Part shown: positions 17,737 to 25,656 of the stretch, piece by piece
Layout: each line of letters starts with the position of its first letter
Numbering within the stretch: position 1 is the stretch's first letter
Source: Streptomyces lydicus
GTDB taxonomy: Bacteria > Actinomycetota > Actinomycetes > Streptomycetales > Streptomycetaceae
Reading direction: 5' to 3'
DNA length: 64,000 nucleotides
NCBI RefSeq assembly: GCF_004125265.1
Contig: NZ_RDTE01000001.1
Span: 310,001-374,000, forward strand
Translations under genes and position numbers: made by a program
The notes under the pieces: model-generated
The model's database searches: none
Seen by the model: only the letters and a program-made list of their open reading frames with translations
Told to the model about the DNA's origin: nothing

Positions 17737-18482
17737 CCGCCCCAGCTGTCACTACGCCGGTGACGCTCGTGGTCGGAGGCAGCAGCGGTACCGGCGCGGC
17801 CATCGTCCGCCGCCTGCACACCGACGGCCACCGCATCCTGGCCACCTACTACCAGCACCCCGAGCGCGCCGACGCGCTCGCCGCCGGACTCGACCCGGCC
17901 CGACGCCGTCTGGCCTTCGTGCCCGCGGACCTCGCCGACCCGGACGGGCCGGAGGACCTCGTCCGGCAGGCCGTGTCCCGTTACGGGCGCCTGGACTCGG
18001 TCGTGCACTGCGCCGCGGATATCGACACCACCCAGCTCGCCGAACTCACCGCGGCCGGCTTCGACAGGGTGCTCCATACCAACGTCACCGCGGCCTTCCT
18101 GCTGCTGCGGGCCGCCGCCGCACAGCCAGCCATGCGTGCGGCGGTGGTGATCTCCTCCATCGCCGCGACCTTCACCGGCCCGGACTCCGCCGCCTACGAA
18201 TCCTCCAAGGCCGCCACCTCGATGCTGACCCGGTCGCTGGCCGCCGCGTACGCACCCCGAGTGAGGATCAACGCCGTCGCCCCCGGGGCGGTGGAGACCG
18301 AACGCTCGCTGGCCGACCCCGGATTCCCCCGCGCCATGCTGCAAGGTCGCATCCCCCTCGGCCGGCTCGCCGAACCTGCGGACGTCGCCGCCGTGGCCGC
18401 CTTCCTGCTCGGTCCGGACGCCGCCTACCTGACCGGGCAGGTCATCACCGTCGACGGCGGCCTGTCTCTGAAACTCACCTGA
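17733..18482 (+). CDS. SDR-family oxidoreductase
   Basis: A 249-aa classical short-chain dehydrogenase. Cofactor loop VVGGSSGTGAAIVRRL near residues 13-28; VISSIA with the catalytic Ser at 141-142; YESSK catalytic pair Tyr155/Lys159; and the VNAVAPG-like RINAVAPGAVETE. The usual NNAG is VHCAAD. The C-terminus PDAAYLTGQVITVDGGLS is typical. In this operon it could oxidise an inositol hydroxyl to the ketone used by the aminotransferase downstream. GTG start overlaps the previous stop. Confidence 0.9.
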   Translation: MTAPAVTTPVTLVVGGSSGTGAAIVRRLHTDGHRILATYYQHPERADALAAGLDPARRRLAFVPADLADPDGPEDLVRQAVSRYGRLDSVVHCAADIDTTQLAELTAAGFDRVLHTNVTAAFLLLRAAAAQPAMRAAVVISSIAATFTGPDSAAYESSKAATSMLTRSLAAAYAPRVRINAVAPGAVETERSLADPGFPRAMLQGRIPLGRLAEPADVAAVAAFLLGPDAAYLTGQVITVDGGLSLKLT

Positions 18483-18501
18483 CACGCAAGGAGCAGTAGC
18501 A

Positions 18502-19818
18502 ATGGACGAACTCCACCCCCACGGCCGCGCGGCCGCCGCGCGCCTGCGCCAACTGGTCCCCGCCGGGGCCCACGCCTACAGCAAGGCCGCCGACCAGTGG
18601 CCCGTCACCGCCCCGCCCCTGCTCGCCCGCGGCCAGGGCGCCTTCGCGTGGGACGCCGACGGCCACCGCTACACCGACTGGTTCGCCGGACTCACCTGCT
18701 GCCCGCTCGGCCACGCCCACCCCGCCGTCACCGCTGCCGTCACCCGCGCCCTACAGCACGGCACCGCCTTCCAACTGCCCACCACCATGGAGCTGGAAGC
18801 AGCCGAGACCTTCCTCGGCCTGGTCGCGGCCGGCGACGACATGGTCAAATTCGCCAAAAACGGCTCCGACACCGTCGACGGGGCCCTCAAGCTCGCCCGC
18901 TACGCCACCGGCCGCACGCTGATCGCCAAATGCGCCGACCATCCGTTCTTCTCCACCGGCGACTGGTTCATCGGCACCACCGCCGCCCGCGGCGGCACCC
19001 ACCCCGAGCCCGCTGCCCGCACCCTGGACTTCCCCTACAACGACACCGCCGCCATCGAGCACCTCTTCACCACCCGCGGCAAAGACCTCGCGGCGATCAT
19101 CCTGGAGCCTGTCCGCTTCACCCCGCCAGACCCGGCGTTCTTCGCCCGGCTGCGGCAACTGTGCACCCAGCACGGAACCGTGCTCATCTTCGACGAGACC
19201 GTCACCGGCCTGAAGTACCACCTGGGCGGGGCCCGCGCCCTCACCGGCGTGCACCCGGACCTGACCTGCTGGGGCAAAGGCATCGGCGGCGGCCTGCCCC
19301 TGTCGGCGCTCACCGGCCGCCGCGGCCTGATGGAACTCGGCGACCACGCGCGCCCGCTCCCCGGCCGACCGCCGCTGCTCCTGCTGTCCACCACTCACGG
19401 CAGCGACACCGTGGCCCTGGCCGCCATGGTCGCCACCGTCAACGAGATCGCCGCCACCGACGCCCTCGCCCGCGCGCACGCCACCGGCGCCGAACTCCGC
19501 CACACCGTGGACGCGGTACTCGCGGAGGCGGGCCTGTCCGGGCACATCCGGCTGACCGGCTACAACTGCTTCCTCGGCATCGAGACCACCGCAAACGATC
19601 AGGTCAACGCGCCGCGGCTGAAGGCACTGTTCCTCACCGAGGCCATCCGCGCCGGGGCCCTTGTGCGGGGGATCTTCTACCCCACAGCCGTCCACACCAC
19701 CGAACACCTGGAACTCACCACGCAAGCCGTACGACACGCCGCCGACGTCTGCGCCCGAGCCCTGGACGGCCACGCCTCGGCCTCCTCCCTGCCCGCCGCG
19801 ACCCGCCGCCCCCTGTGA
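18502..19818 (+). CDS. Class III PLP-dependent aminotransferase
   Basis: A 438-aa enzyme of the class III (glutamate-1-semialdehyde aminomutase-like) fold. Key sites: FAWDADGHRYTDWFAGLTCC near the start; HPFFSTGDWFIGTT after the PLP-binding helix; IFDETVTGLKYH with the PLP-binding Asp231; and WGKGIGGGLP with catalytic Lys259. AAGGAG lies before the ATG. As the last gene of the operon it fits transamination of a keto-cyclitol to an amino-cyclitol, after the SDR. Beta-amino-acid or aldehyde substrates are alternatives. Confidence 0.9.
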   Translation: MDELHPHGRAAAARLRQLVPAGAHAYSKAADQWPVTAPPLLARGQGAFAWDADGHRYTDWFAGLTCCPLGHAHPAVTAAVTRALQHGTAFQLPTTMELEAAETFLGLVAAGDDMVKFAKNGSDTVDGALKLARYATGRTLIAKCADHPFFSTGDWFIGTTAARGGTHPEPAARTLDFPYNDTAAIEHLFTTRGKDLAAIILEPVRFTPPDPAFFARLRQLCTQHGTVLIFDETVTGLKYHLGGARALTGVHPDLTCWGKGIGGGLPLSALTGRRGLMELGDHARPLPGRPPLLLLSTTHGSDTVALAAMVATVNEIAATDALARAHATGAELRHTVDAVLAEAGLSGHIRLTGYNCFLGIETTANDQVNAPRLKALFLTEAIRAGALVRGIFYPTAVHTTEHLELTTQAVRHAADVCARALDGHASASSLPAATRRPL

Positions 19819-19828
19819 CGGACGCCAG

Positions 19829-20254
19829 TCACTCGCGGGTGGTGCTGTACCCGGCGCCGGTTGCTGCCAACAGCGCGGCCACGCCGTCCCGGTACCACGG
19901 CATGAGTGCGCTGGCCTCCTCCACCGGCACCCAGGCTGCCTCCACCACGTCCTCGTCGTGGCCCCCGGCCACAGGCTCCCCGGACAGCAAATCGGCGCGG
20001 AAGACGGTGAACACGTCGTGCACCGCGGCGTCCATGCGCTCGCTGACGTGGACGACCGGGCCGGCCTCGACGATGACCCCGGCCTCTTCTTTCGTCTCAC
20101 GGACCGCAGCCTCGGCCAGCGTCTCCGCGGCCTCGCGCCGTCCGCCGGGCAAGCTCCAGGTGTCCCTGTTGCGCACCAGCAGCACCCGGCCTCCGGCCGC
20201 GTCCCTCACCAGGGCGTATGCGACATCGACCCGCTCCGCAGACATCCAGCGCAT
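19829..20254 (-). CDS. Nudix hydrolase
   Basis: A 141-aa leftward protein with a complete Nudix box at residues 38-60 (GRREAAETLAEAAVRETKEE then AGV). The N-terminal strand VDVAYALVRDAAGGRVLLVR and WSLPGG are typical of nucleotide-clearing members. It hydrolyses a nucleoside diphosphate linked to some moiety; substrate unknown. It is convergent with the aminotransferase gene with only 10 bp between stops. A second start nine bases further in (MSAERVD) is possible. Confidence 0.85.
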   Translation of the reverse strand: MRWMSAERVDVAYALVRDAAGGRVLLVRNRDTWSLPGGRREAAETLAEAAVRETKEEAGVIVEAGPVVHVSERMDAAVHDVFTVFRADLLSGEPVAGGHDEDVVEAAWVPVEEASALMPWYRDGVAALLAATGAGYSTTRE

Positions 20255-20636
20255 CCTCTCCGTTGCCTTCTCCCTCCGAATTATCCCGGCTTCCGCCTAC
20301 AACCGCAGACCGCATCACGCAACGTGAGTAGATCGTCACGTTGCAAAGCCTCGCGGCAGGCCAGGAGTGCCGCGTCGTCAACTGGGTCGCACACCGGTCC
20401 CTCGACCTCTCGAGCATGACTTCCAAGCTTGTCCTGAAGCGATGGCCCTCAGGCCGACCAATTTGATGTGGGTGTAGTGCTCGCGGCGTCGGTCTCCACA
20501 AACGACGGCTCGCACGCACGTGGACGTAGCCATCCGTCGGCAACCGCTGCGCGGTCTGGTTCAGCTGCTCGCCCGCCACCGGTGGCGCCGGTAGTCCACC
20601 GACCAGTTGTGAGCGCGGACGCGGTGTGCCCAGCTC
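20255..20636. other. No gene seen; upstream of the Nudix gene
   Basis: Nothing convincing on either strand. The first 70 bases are relatively AT-rich (around 20,270-20,345) and probably contain the Nudix gene promoter. The rest gives only Arg/Pro-rich readings. Confidence 0.35.
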
Positions 20637-21190
20637 TCATTTCGATTCTCGGGTGTGGGCCTGCTCCTGCTGCTCGCTCCAGAACTCGGTAGCAGTCACG
20701 GCGCGTTCGTCGTCCAGGGCCTCCGTGTAGGCGAGCCCGGAATGGTCATCGATCGCCGTGTGCAGGTAGGTGTAGCCGACCTTCCCTGTGCCCGGACCTG
20801 TGCGCTTAGAAGCCCGTGCGGCGTCGGTGCCGTGGCCGTGCATGCGCCAGCCGCCGCCAGCCGGGATGCGGCCCAGCTTCTTGACGTCGACGTGGAGCAT
20901 GTCGCCGGGGTGTTCGTGTTCGTAGCGGACGACTTGGCGCAGGTCCTCGCCGGTCGGTGGGTCCAGGTCACGCAGCCTGTTCAGGCCGCGCCGGACGAGG
21001 ATGCGGTGCACGGTGGCCGGCGCCACGGTGATGCCGTGCAGCCGCTCCAGTTCGGCGGCGAGCCGGGCGGGCCCGTACTTTCGTCTGAAGTCGAAGTGCC
21101 TCGACCAGGTCCGCGATGTCCTCGCTCGTGCGGGTGGGACTGGCTGCCGGGCGGGAGGAGTGGTCGAGGAGTACTGCGACGAGGACCCGA
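20637..21190 (-). pseudogene. IS481-family transposase remnant
   Basis: Minus-strand reading of an IS481/integrase-core transposase, truncated at both ends and frameshifted. The upstream part (SPTRTSEDIADLVEALRLQT) is in one frame. From about 21,090 the reading continues in another as YGPARLAAELERLHGITVAP, TVHRILVRRGLNRL, then the catalytic-core strand DMLHVDVKKLGRIP and the highly characteristic VGYTYLHTAIDDHSGLAYTE. It stops shortly after VTATEFW, so the last third with the final catalytic Glu is gone. No inverted repeats were found. Confidence 0.8.
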
Positions 21191-21300
21191 AGACGAAGTG
21201 CGGACTCTCCGGCATCCCGCACGCCCACCCCGAGGACCCGAACCACCCCGGCGCCTACGGACCGTGCCCCGTCCACCCGGGCCGCCCCGGCGACCACTGA
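21160..21300 (+). pseudogene. C-terminal tail of an unknown gene cut by the IS481 remnant
   Basis: Reading rightward from the IS481 junction gives VVEEYCDEDPKTKCGLSGIP, HAHPEDPNHPGAYGPCPVHP and a TGA at 21,298, followed directly by a perfect terminator hairpin. The Cys/His/Pro-rich tail with natural stop and terminator suggests the true 3' end of a gene whose front was replaced by the transposon. Confidence 0.4.
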
Positions 21301-21318
21301 CAGGACCTGAGAACAGAT

Positions 21319-21345
21319 CAGCCCCGGCGGAGCCCGCCGGGGCTG
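21319..21345 (+). terminator. Perfect 12-bp terminator hairpin
   Basis: CAGCCCCGGCGG, a 3-base loop AGC, then the exact complement CCGCCGGGGCTG. It lies 18 bases after the stop at 21,300. Very stable and of the usual Streptomyces type without a U-tract. Confidence 0.8.
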
Positions 21346-21495
21346 ACGCATGTCTGGCTCAAGGCGAAGCCACCAACCTCATGAGATGGCACATCTAGGG
21401 CGGTATCGGCTTCGACCTTGGCAACGAGTTCGGGTGCCACGGGGCGGAAGCCGCCGCCAGTGTCTTCGGCGCTGGTGAGGCCACGCCTCAGGGGG

Positions 21496-22371
21496 CTATC
21501 TCTCGCGGCCGCAGAGGAGCCAGTTGAACTGGTACGGATCAGCCCCGCGACCCATCTCAGCGAGGGGGATATGCAGCTCGGAGACGCTGTACGAACCGTG
21601 CGCCGACGGCGCCACCCCGAGGGCGCGGGCCAGAGCAAGCCGCACCTGCGCAGGAGCGAGCTGCCGCGGCCTCCTTCTCGTGTGGCAGCCCTCGCAGAGG
21701 AACGTGACCTCCGGGCCATCGACGGTGAGACGGCGCGGATGGTCGGGGCAGCCTCCGACGCAACGCGGAGGTACGAGACTGTCCCGAGAGGCCAGGAATA
21801 GAAGCTCGGCCTCAATGTGCAACGGACCGTCACCAACGTCAGGAACCGTTGAAGGACTATCCCTACGGCCGGGCTGGTAGGTGCTCAGATAGCCGAGGAG
21901 CCGCTTGGCGGCGTGGTCCAAAGGAGACGGGCCTGGAGGTACGGGATCGAATTCGTCGGACCAGGCGACGGGCCCGCCGTACCGGTCCGAAACAGGGCCG
22001 AGAATCAGACCCAGCGGCGGCTCCTCGCGAGGCATTCGAGGGTCGTATCCCTGGCCCGTGGCGTCGAGAGCTTGCCGGATCTCCTCGGTGACGCGGTTCT
22101 CGCCCGCAGTCGGGTCATCGAGGGCCTGGACCAGTTCGTCGACGGGCACGTCCCGAGGCGTCCGGTCACCTGAATACGTGCGGGCAAAGAGCAGCAGGGC
22201 CAGGGTGTGCAGCTCGGCCCAGTCGCCGCTGTAGCGCTCACTCAGCAGATGAGCGGCCTCCTCAACGGCTCTGCGCCACCCGGAGGGAGCGGTGGAGCTG
22301 AGCAGGAGGCTCAGCTCCAGATCGAGGGCGTACGGGTCCAAGCGGGCGGGTGCATGATCGGCAGCGGGCAT
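21496..22371 (-). CDS. Hypothetical protein with a putative zinc site
   Basis: A 291-aa leftward protein starting MPAADHAPARLDPYALDLEL. The N-terminal half is helical (LLLSSTAPSGWRRAVEEAAH and the following LALLLFARTYSG). Near residue 220 a CVGGCPDHPRRL segment is followed by FLCEGCHTRRRPRQLA, together a four-Cys zinc-ribbon-like site. The end (ELHIPLAEMGRGADPYQFNW) looks like a folded C-terminus. Function unknown. It diverges from the second 2H phosphoesterase gene, with a 86-bp shared promoter region. Confidence 0.7.
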   Translation of the reverse strand: MPAADHAPARLDPYALDLELSLLLSSTAPSGWRRAVEEAAHLLSERYSGDWAELHTLALLLFARTYSGDRTPRDVPVDELVQALDDPTAGENRVTEEIRQALDATGQGYDPRMPREEPPLGLILGPVSDRYGGPVAWSDEFDPVPPGPSPLDHAAKRLLGYLSTYQPGRRDSPSTVPDVGDGPLHIEAELLFLASRDSLVPPRCVGGCPDHPRRLTVDGPEVTFLCEGCHTRRRPRQLAPAQVRLALARALGVAPSAHGSYSVSELHIPLAEMGRGADPYQFNWLLCGRER

Positions 22372-22457
22372 ACACCCATGGTGCCCGCTCACCCGATGCC
22401 GCGTACGCCGAATCCACAGGCCGACGGGAGGGCGAACTGCTGGCGGAAGGAGGTAGC

Positions 22458-23519
22458 GTGCCGTCAAGCGGTCTGTATTCGGAGGGGTGGGACGTGGAGA
22501 GCTTCTTTTCCGCGAAACGGACGTGGGCTGACGGCCCTTACCTGCACTTCATCGCTGTGCTCAACAACCCGGAGTACGTGGCTTTCACACAGGCACACCA
22601 TGGCCTGCTCGCCGAGTACGGCGATCGGGTCGGCACTGTGCCGGCGCAGTGGCTGCACTGGACAGTGCAAGGCGTCCACCACCGGCTCGGCGAGGACCAG
22701 GTAGAGCGCGCGGTGCAGGCCGTCAGGGAGGCGGCGCAGCGCTCAGCACCCGTGACTGTCACCATGGGCCCGGTGTGGCCGGGGGCGAGCGCCGTGACCG
22801 TCGCCATGCATCCCGAGAAGCCTCTCGCCAGCATCAACACCCTGGTGCGCAACGCGGTTTCGACGGAGCCCGGCATCCGACTGCGTTCAGCCGAAGACAG
22901 GTTCTGGCCGCACTCCACGCTCACTTACTTCCGAGCCCCGGACGTGCACGACACCGAATTCAACCGCCGGTTGCGGAAGATCAGACCTGAGCGCGTCGAG
23001 ATCTCCATCAGCCGTCTCCTGGCTGTCTACATGCACCAGGACCTCGACCTCGGCTATTACACATGGACGCCGATCGCCGAGATCCCGCTCGGGATCACCG
23101 AGGCCGATGCGGCGGCGCCCGAGGTGAGGTGCGGGAAGAGCCCGACCGCGGCGACCTACCGCGCCACGCCGCCGTGGGGGGAGCCAGAAGACGAACGTGA
23201 GATCGAGGTCGGAAAGCTGGTTGTGCAACCGCCTCTGTCCGATTCACAGGCCCGGCACGAGTCGTTCGTAGGTGCCGCCCTCGACGACAGCACCTATTTC
23301 GAAGAGGGCGAGCCCCCGCTCCCTGCGTGGCCGGAACCCGTCACAGTCAGCTGCAAGCGTCCGACCGGCGCCAGTGTGTGCGGATCCACCAGGCTCCGCG
23401 CACGAGGTGCGTGGAACAGTCCGGCAGTCATCACCTGCGAGTACGGTCACTGCTGGAACGACTCCGTCGAGATGATGCGCGAAGTGATCGTCGCGGCCGT
23501 GCCCCGCTGTGACCGGTAG
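22458..23519 (+). CDS. 2'-5' RNA ligase-superfamily protein with C-terminal extension (copy 2)
   Basis: A 353-aa protein; GTG 22458 chosen because GGAAGGAGG lies just upstream. The N-terminal 200 residues are a 2H phosphoesterase: HWT at 67-69 (WLHWTVQGVHH) and HST at 152-154 (WPHSTLTYFRA). After about residue 215 comes an unrelated 135-residue region of low complexity, ending in a Cys-rich stretch (VSCKRPTGASVCGSTRLRA and VITCEYGHCWNDSVEMM) that could hold a metal. Such a tail is not part of the ordinary fold. Substrate unknown; RNA or cyclic nucleotides are the usual targets of the superfamily. Confidence 0.75.
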   Translation: MPSSGLYSEGWDVESFFSAKRTWADGPYLHFIAVLNNPEYVAFTQAHHGLLAEYGDRVGTVPAQWLHWTVQGVHHRLGEDQVERAVQAVREAAQRSAPVTVTMGPVWPGASAVTVAMHPEKPLASINTLVRNAVSTEPGIRLRSAEDRFWPHSTLTYFRAPDVHDTEFNRRLRKIRPERVEISISRLLAVYMHQDLDLGYYTWTPIAEIPLGITEADAAAPEVRCGKSPTAATYRATPPWGEPEDEREIEVGKLVVQPPLSDSQARHESFVGAALDDSTYFEEGEPPLPAWPEPVTVSCKRPTGASVCGSTRLRARGAWNSPAVITCEYGHCWNDSVEMMREVIVAAVPRCDR

Positions 23520-23582
23520 GGCGGCTCCTACCGGTCGCCAGTTGCACCGCGATCCCCTGAGCACAGGTCACGGCCCGAGCCT

Positions 23583-24167
23583 TCAATAGGTCTTGTGCGG
23601 ATTGAGGGCGCGCAGCCGGCTGGCGAAGTCCGGATCGGGGCTGGTGGCGACGTGCTCGCCGGTGTCGGTGTCCAGGTAGCCCCACTGGCCGGTGGCGCCG
23701 GCTGCGCAGACCATCAGGGTGAGTGTGCGGTCCGGCTCATGCACCGCGGTGACCTCGTGGTAAACGGCAAGGGGCAGTTCGTTCACCGTACCGCTCGCGT
23801 GGCTGACGCCGAGAAGGGGCACGACCTGTCCGCCCTGCGGAACATATCGGTCCTCTTCGTAGCCGCCCAGAAGAACGTGCGAGCGGAAGTGCCAGGGATG
23901 ATCGTGCGGGCGTGCCTGATCGCTGCCTCGCCGGTCGGGCAGGCGCCACAGATTGATCTTGACCGTGCTCTCCGCTGTCCTGCGCAGGACCAGTTCCGCT
24001 TTGTAGGCGTCACCCCTGTCGTCGGGGACAAGGGTCCAACCGCTCGGGGCGATGAACCGCTCCCAGGTGAGCGGAGCAAGTTCCGCTACCTGGTTGCCGA
24101 CTCCGGCAGAGGCGGCCTCGAACATTTCGCCTGTGATGGTCAGGCCGGGCACGACCGTGGTCTTCAT
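23583..24167 (-). CDS. Cupin-like hypothetical protein
   Basis: A 194-aa leftward protein starting MKTTVVPGLTITGEMFEAAS. The middle carries a cupin-like pattern: RPHDHPWHFRSHVLLGGYEE with His residues on a turn, then after a spacer YHEVTAVHEPDRTLTLMVC with a second His strand. The end is GYLDTDTGEHVATSPDPDF. Metal-binding cupins include dioxygenases, isomerases and binding proteins; nothing here fixes the role. It is divergent from a small gene at 24,372. Confidence 0.65.
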   Translation of the reverse strand: MKTTVVPGLTITGEMFEAASAGVGNQVAELAPLTWERFIAPSGWTLVPDDRGDAYKAELVLRRTAESTVKINLWRLPDRRGSDQARPHDHPWHFRSHVLLGGYEEDRYVPQGGQVVPLLGVSHASGTVNELPLAVYHEVTAVHEPDRTLTLMVCAAGATGQWGYLDTDTGEHVATSPDPDFASRLRALNPHKTY

Positions 24168-24371
24168 GCCATCGAGTTTGATGCAATGTCCAGAACCGAC
24201 AAGCCCTTTCGCGGCCAATTCGGTATGCGCACAGACGGATTTTGGGCTCCGATGGGGCGGGGTCGCGAGTCTGACTGCGCCGTCGCCGCTTTGCCGGACC
24301 ATTGCCGATCGGCGTGTGCGAGCTTGCCGGTCCACGTTCCCTATCACGCCGGCGCGTGCCAGAATCGGGAC

Positions 24372-24689
24372 ATGTTCTCCTTGGGGCCTGACGGCATGCG
24401 TGACCTGCAGGAGCGGGCGGAGGGTCTGAGCGCGGATCTTGCCTGCGGCCAGTGGAAGCCGAACCGCTTCGACAAGCGGGCGCTGCGCAAGTTGGCCGGC
24501 ACAGACCGCGACGCGATCACCTCGATGTTCATTGAGCTCGGGCCCCGGCAGGGCAACAAGATGACGAGCCGGCTGGTGACGCTGCTCGCCAACTCGGCAG
24601 CGGCGCAGGACATGCCGTCTATCGCCGAGCTGCCTGAGGCCCAGGAGGCGCTGAGCGCAGTCAGTTCGGTCATCCGAAGCGCGGCGTAG
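24372..24689 (+). CDS. Hypothetical small helical protein, 105 aa
   Basis: Starts MFSLGPDGMRDLQERAEGLS. All-helical, no Cys, no membrane segment (RFDKRALRKLAGTDRDAITS, then a helix ending LVTLLANSAAAQD). The frame is open far upstream but that extension overlaps the divergent cupin gene and is not protein-like. The next gene starts five bases after its stop, so the two are probably co-transcribed. Confidence 0.65.
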   Translation: MFSLGPDGMRDLQERAEGLSADLACGQWKPNRFDKRALRKLAGTDRDAITSMFIELGPRQGNKMTSRLVTLLANSAAAQDMPSIAELPEAQEALSAVSSVIRSAA

Positions 24690-24693
24690 CGCT

Positions 24694-25092
24694 ATGAGCG
24701 CAGGGTGGCTGGTGCTCATAGTCATCGTCGCGGTTGTCGCCGGCTCCTTCCTGACCGCGGTCTACCGGGGAGCCGCGAATGCCCTTCGAACGGACACCCG
24801 GCAGGACCTGATCAAGCTCGGCGGCATTCCGGAACTCGCTACGACGCTTACGGATGTGTCCCGTCTGCCGGCGTATGCCTTCATGGCCCCTTTCGTGGAG
24901 GGCCGCTCGCACCCGTTTGGCTGGCTGTGGTGGCGGGTGGAGCATTCCGACGGCGCACCGCAGCGGCAGATGGGGTGGGCGCTGACCTACCGCAGAGCCC
25001 GGAAGGCCGCAGGCTTGCCGCTCTCGATCCGGGCGAAGCATACGGAGATCACCTTGGCGCAGGGGCACGACCACCAAGCTGCCGACAGCTGA
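24694..25092 (+). CDS. Small membrane-anchored hypothetical protein
   Basis: A 132-aa protein with one N-terminal membrane segment (WLVLIVIVAVVAGSFLTAVY, residues 5-24), so the rest is probably cytoplasmic or extracellular on a tether. The soluble part is mixed and ends EITLAQGHDHQAADS. No known motif. It follows the 105-aa gene at five bases and its end overlaps the tail of the convergent gene at 25,049. Confidence 0.6.
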   Translation: MSAGWLVLIVIVAVVAGSFLTAVYRGAANALRTDTRQDLIKLGGIPELATTLTDVSRLPAYAFMAPFVEGRSHPFGWLWWRVEHSDGAPQRQMGWALTYRRARKAAGLPLSIRAKHTEITLAQGHDHQAADS

Positions 25093-25618
25093 CGCCCGGC
25101 CTCCGCGGTGAGCAGTCCGCCGGATGCACGGCAGACGAACCCGCCTTAAGGGATTGTCGGGCACGTGCCGGTGTCGGGCCCTTGGCTGAACAGCCCGCGG
25201 TGGCCAGGCCCTGCGGCACTGCGGGGGACGCCGAGCCCCTTCTACGGTGCAGCGGCTGCGGGTCACACGGCGCTCCGTCCTGTACCCACATGAGCAGATG
25301 GACATCCCACGGCTTCGGCCGAGCCACCCCACGCCCCCAGCCGGAGCCGGGGCCGGCCTGGATCAGGATGTCCGCTGCGGGCGGCGGCGGCACCTGGACG
25401 CCCAGGGTGCGCGGGGCCTGCGGCGGCAGGCTCTGCCACCGCGCCGTGACCCGGATCTGTGACGTGGCCGGGTCGGTGAGGTGGAGCGCACCGCCCTCGG
25501 CCGGCTCGCACCGCAACCGGAGGCGCTGTGCGAGCGCGGTGGCCGCGGCCGTGACTTCCTCGCCGCTGATCGCTCCCCGCAGGACCGGCCACCGGCCGCC
25601 CGTCGCGGACCTCGCCAT
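25049..25618 (-). CDS. Hypothetical protein next to the HprK-like pseudogene
   Basis: A leftward gene starting MARSATGGRWPVLRGAISGE with GAAGGAGAAG before the ATG at 25,618. The first 120 residues look real: a helix EEVTAAATALAQRLRLRCEP, strands GALHLTDPATSQIRVTARWQ, and VARPKPWDVHLLMWVQDG. After residue 125 the composition becomes Arg/Pro/Ser-rich and may be read-through from an old frameshift; the original protein was probably shorter. It lies 38 bp downstream of the broken HprK-like gene and probably belonged to the same operon. Confidence 0.5.
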   Translation of the reverse strand: MARSATGGRWPVLRGAISGEEVTAAATALAQRLRLRCEPAEGGALHLTDPATSQIRVTARWQSLPPQAPRTLGVQVPPPPAADILIQAGPGSGWGRGVARPKPWDVHLLMWVQDGAPCDPQPLHRRRGSASPAVPQGLATAGCSAKGPTPARARQSLKAGSSAVHPADCSPRRPGVSCRQLGGRAPAPR

Positions 25619-25656
25619 CGTCTTCTCCTTCTTCGGCCGCCCGCAGGCGGGAGGGG

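Noticed and set aside
18597..20327. A 576-codon rightward frame across the aminotransferase and Nudix genes
   Set aside because: Arg/His/Pro-rich out-of-frame reading of the aminotransferase; it also runs antisense to the Nudix gene.
25093..25260. Short gene between the membrane protein and the end of the convergent gene
   Set aside because: No start site or protein-like reading; the interval is covered by the uncertain tail of the leftward gene.
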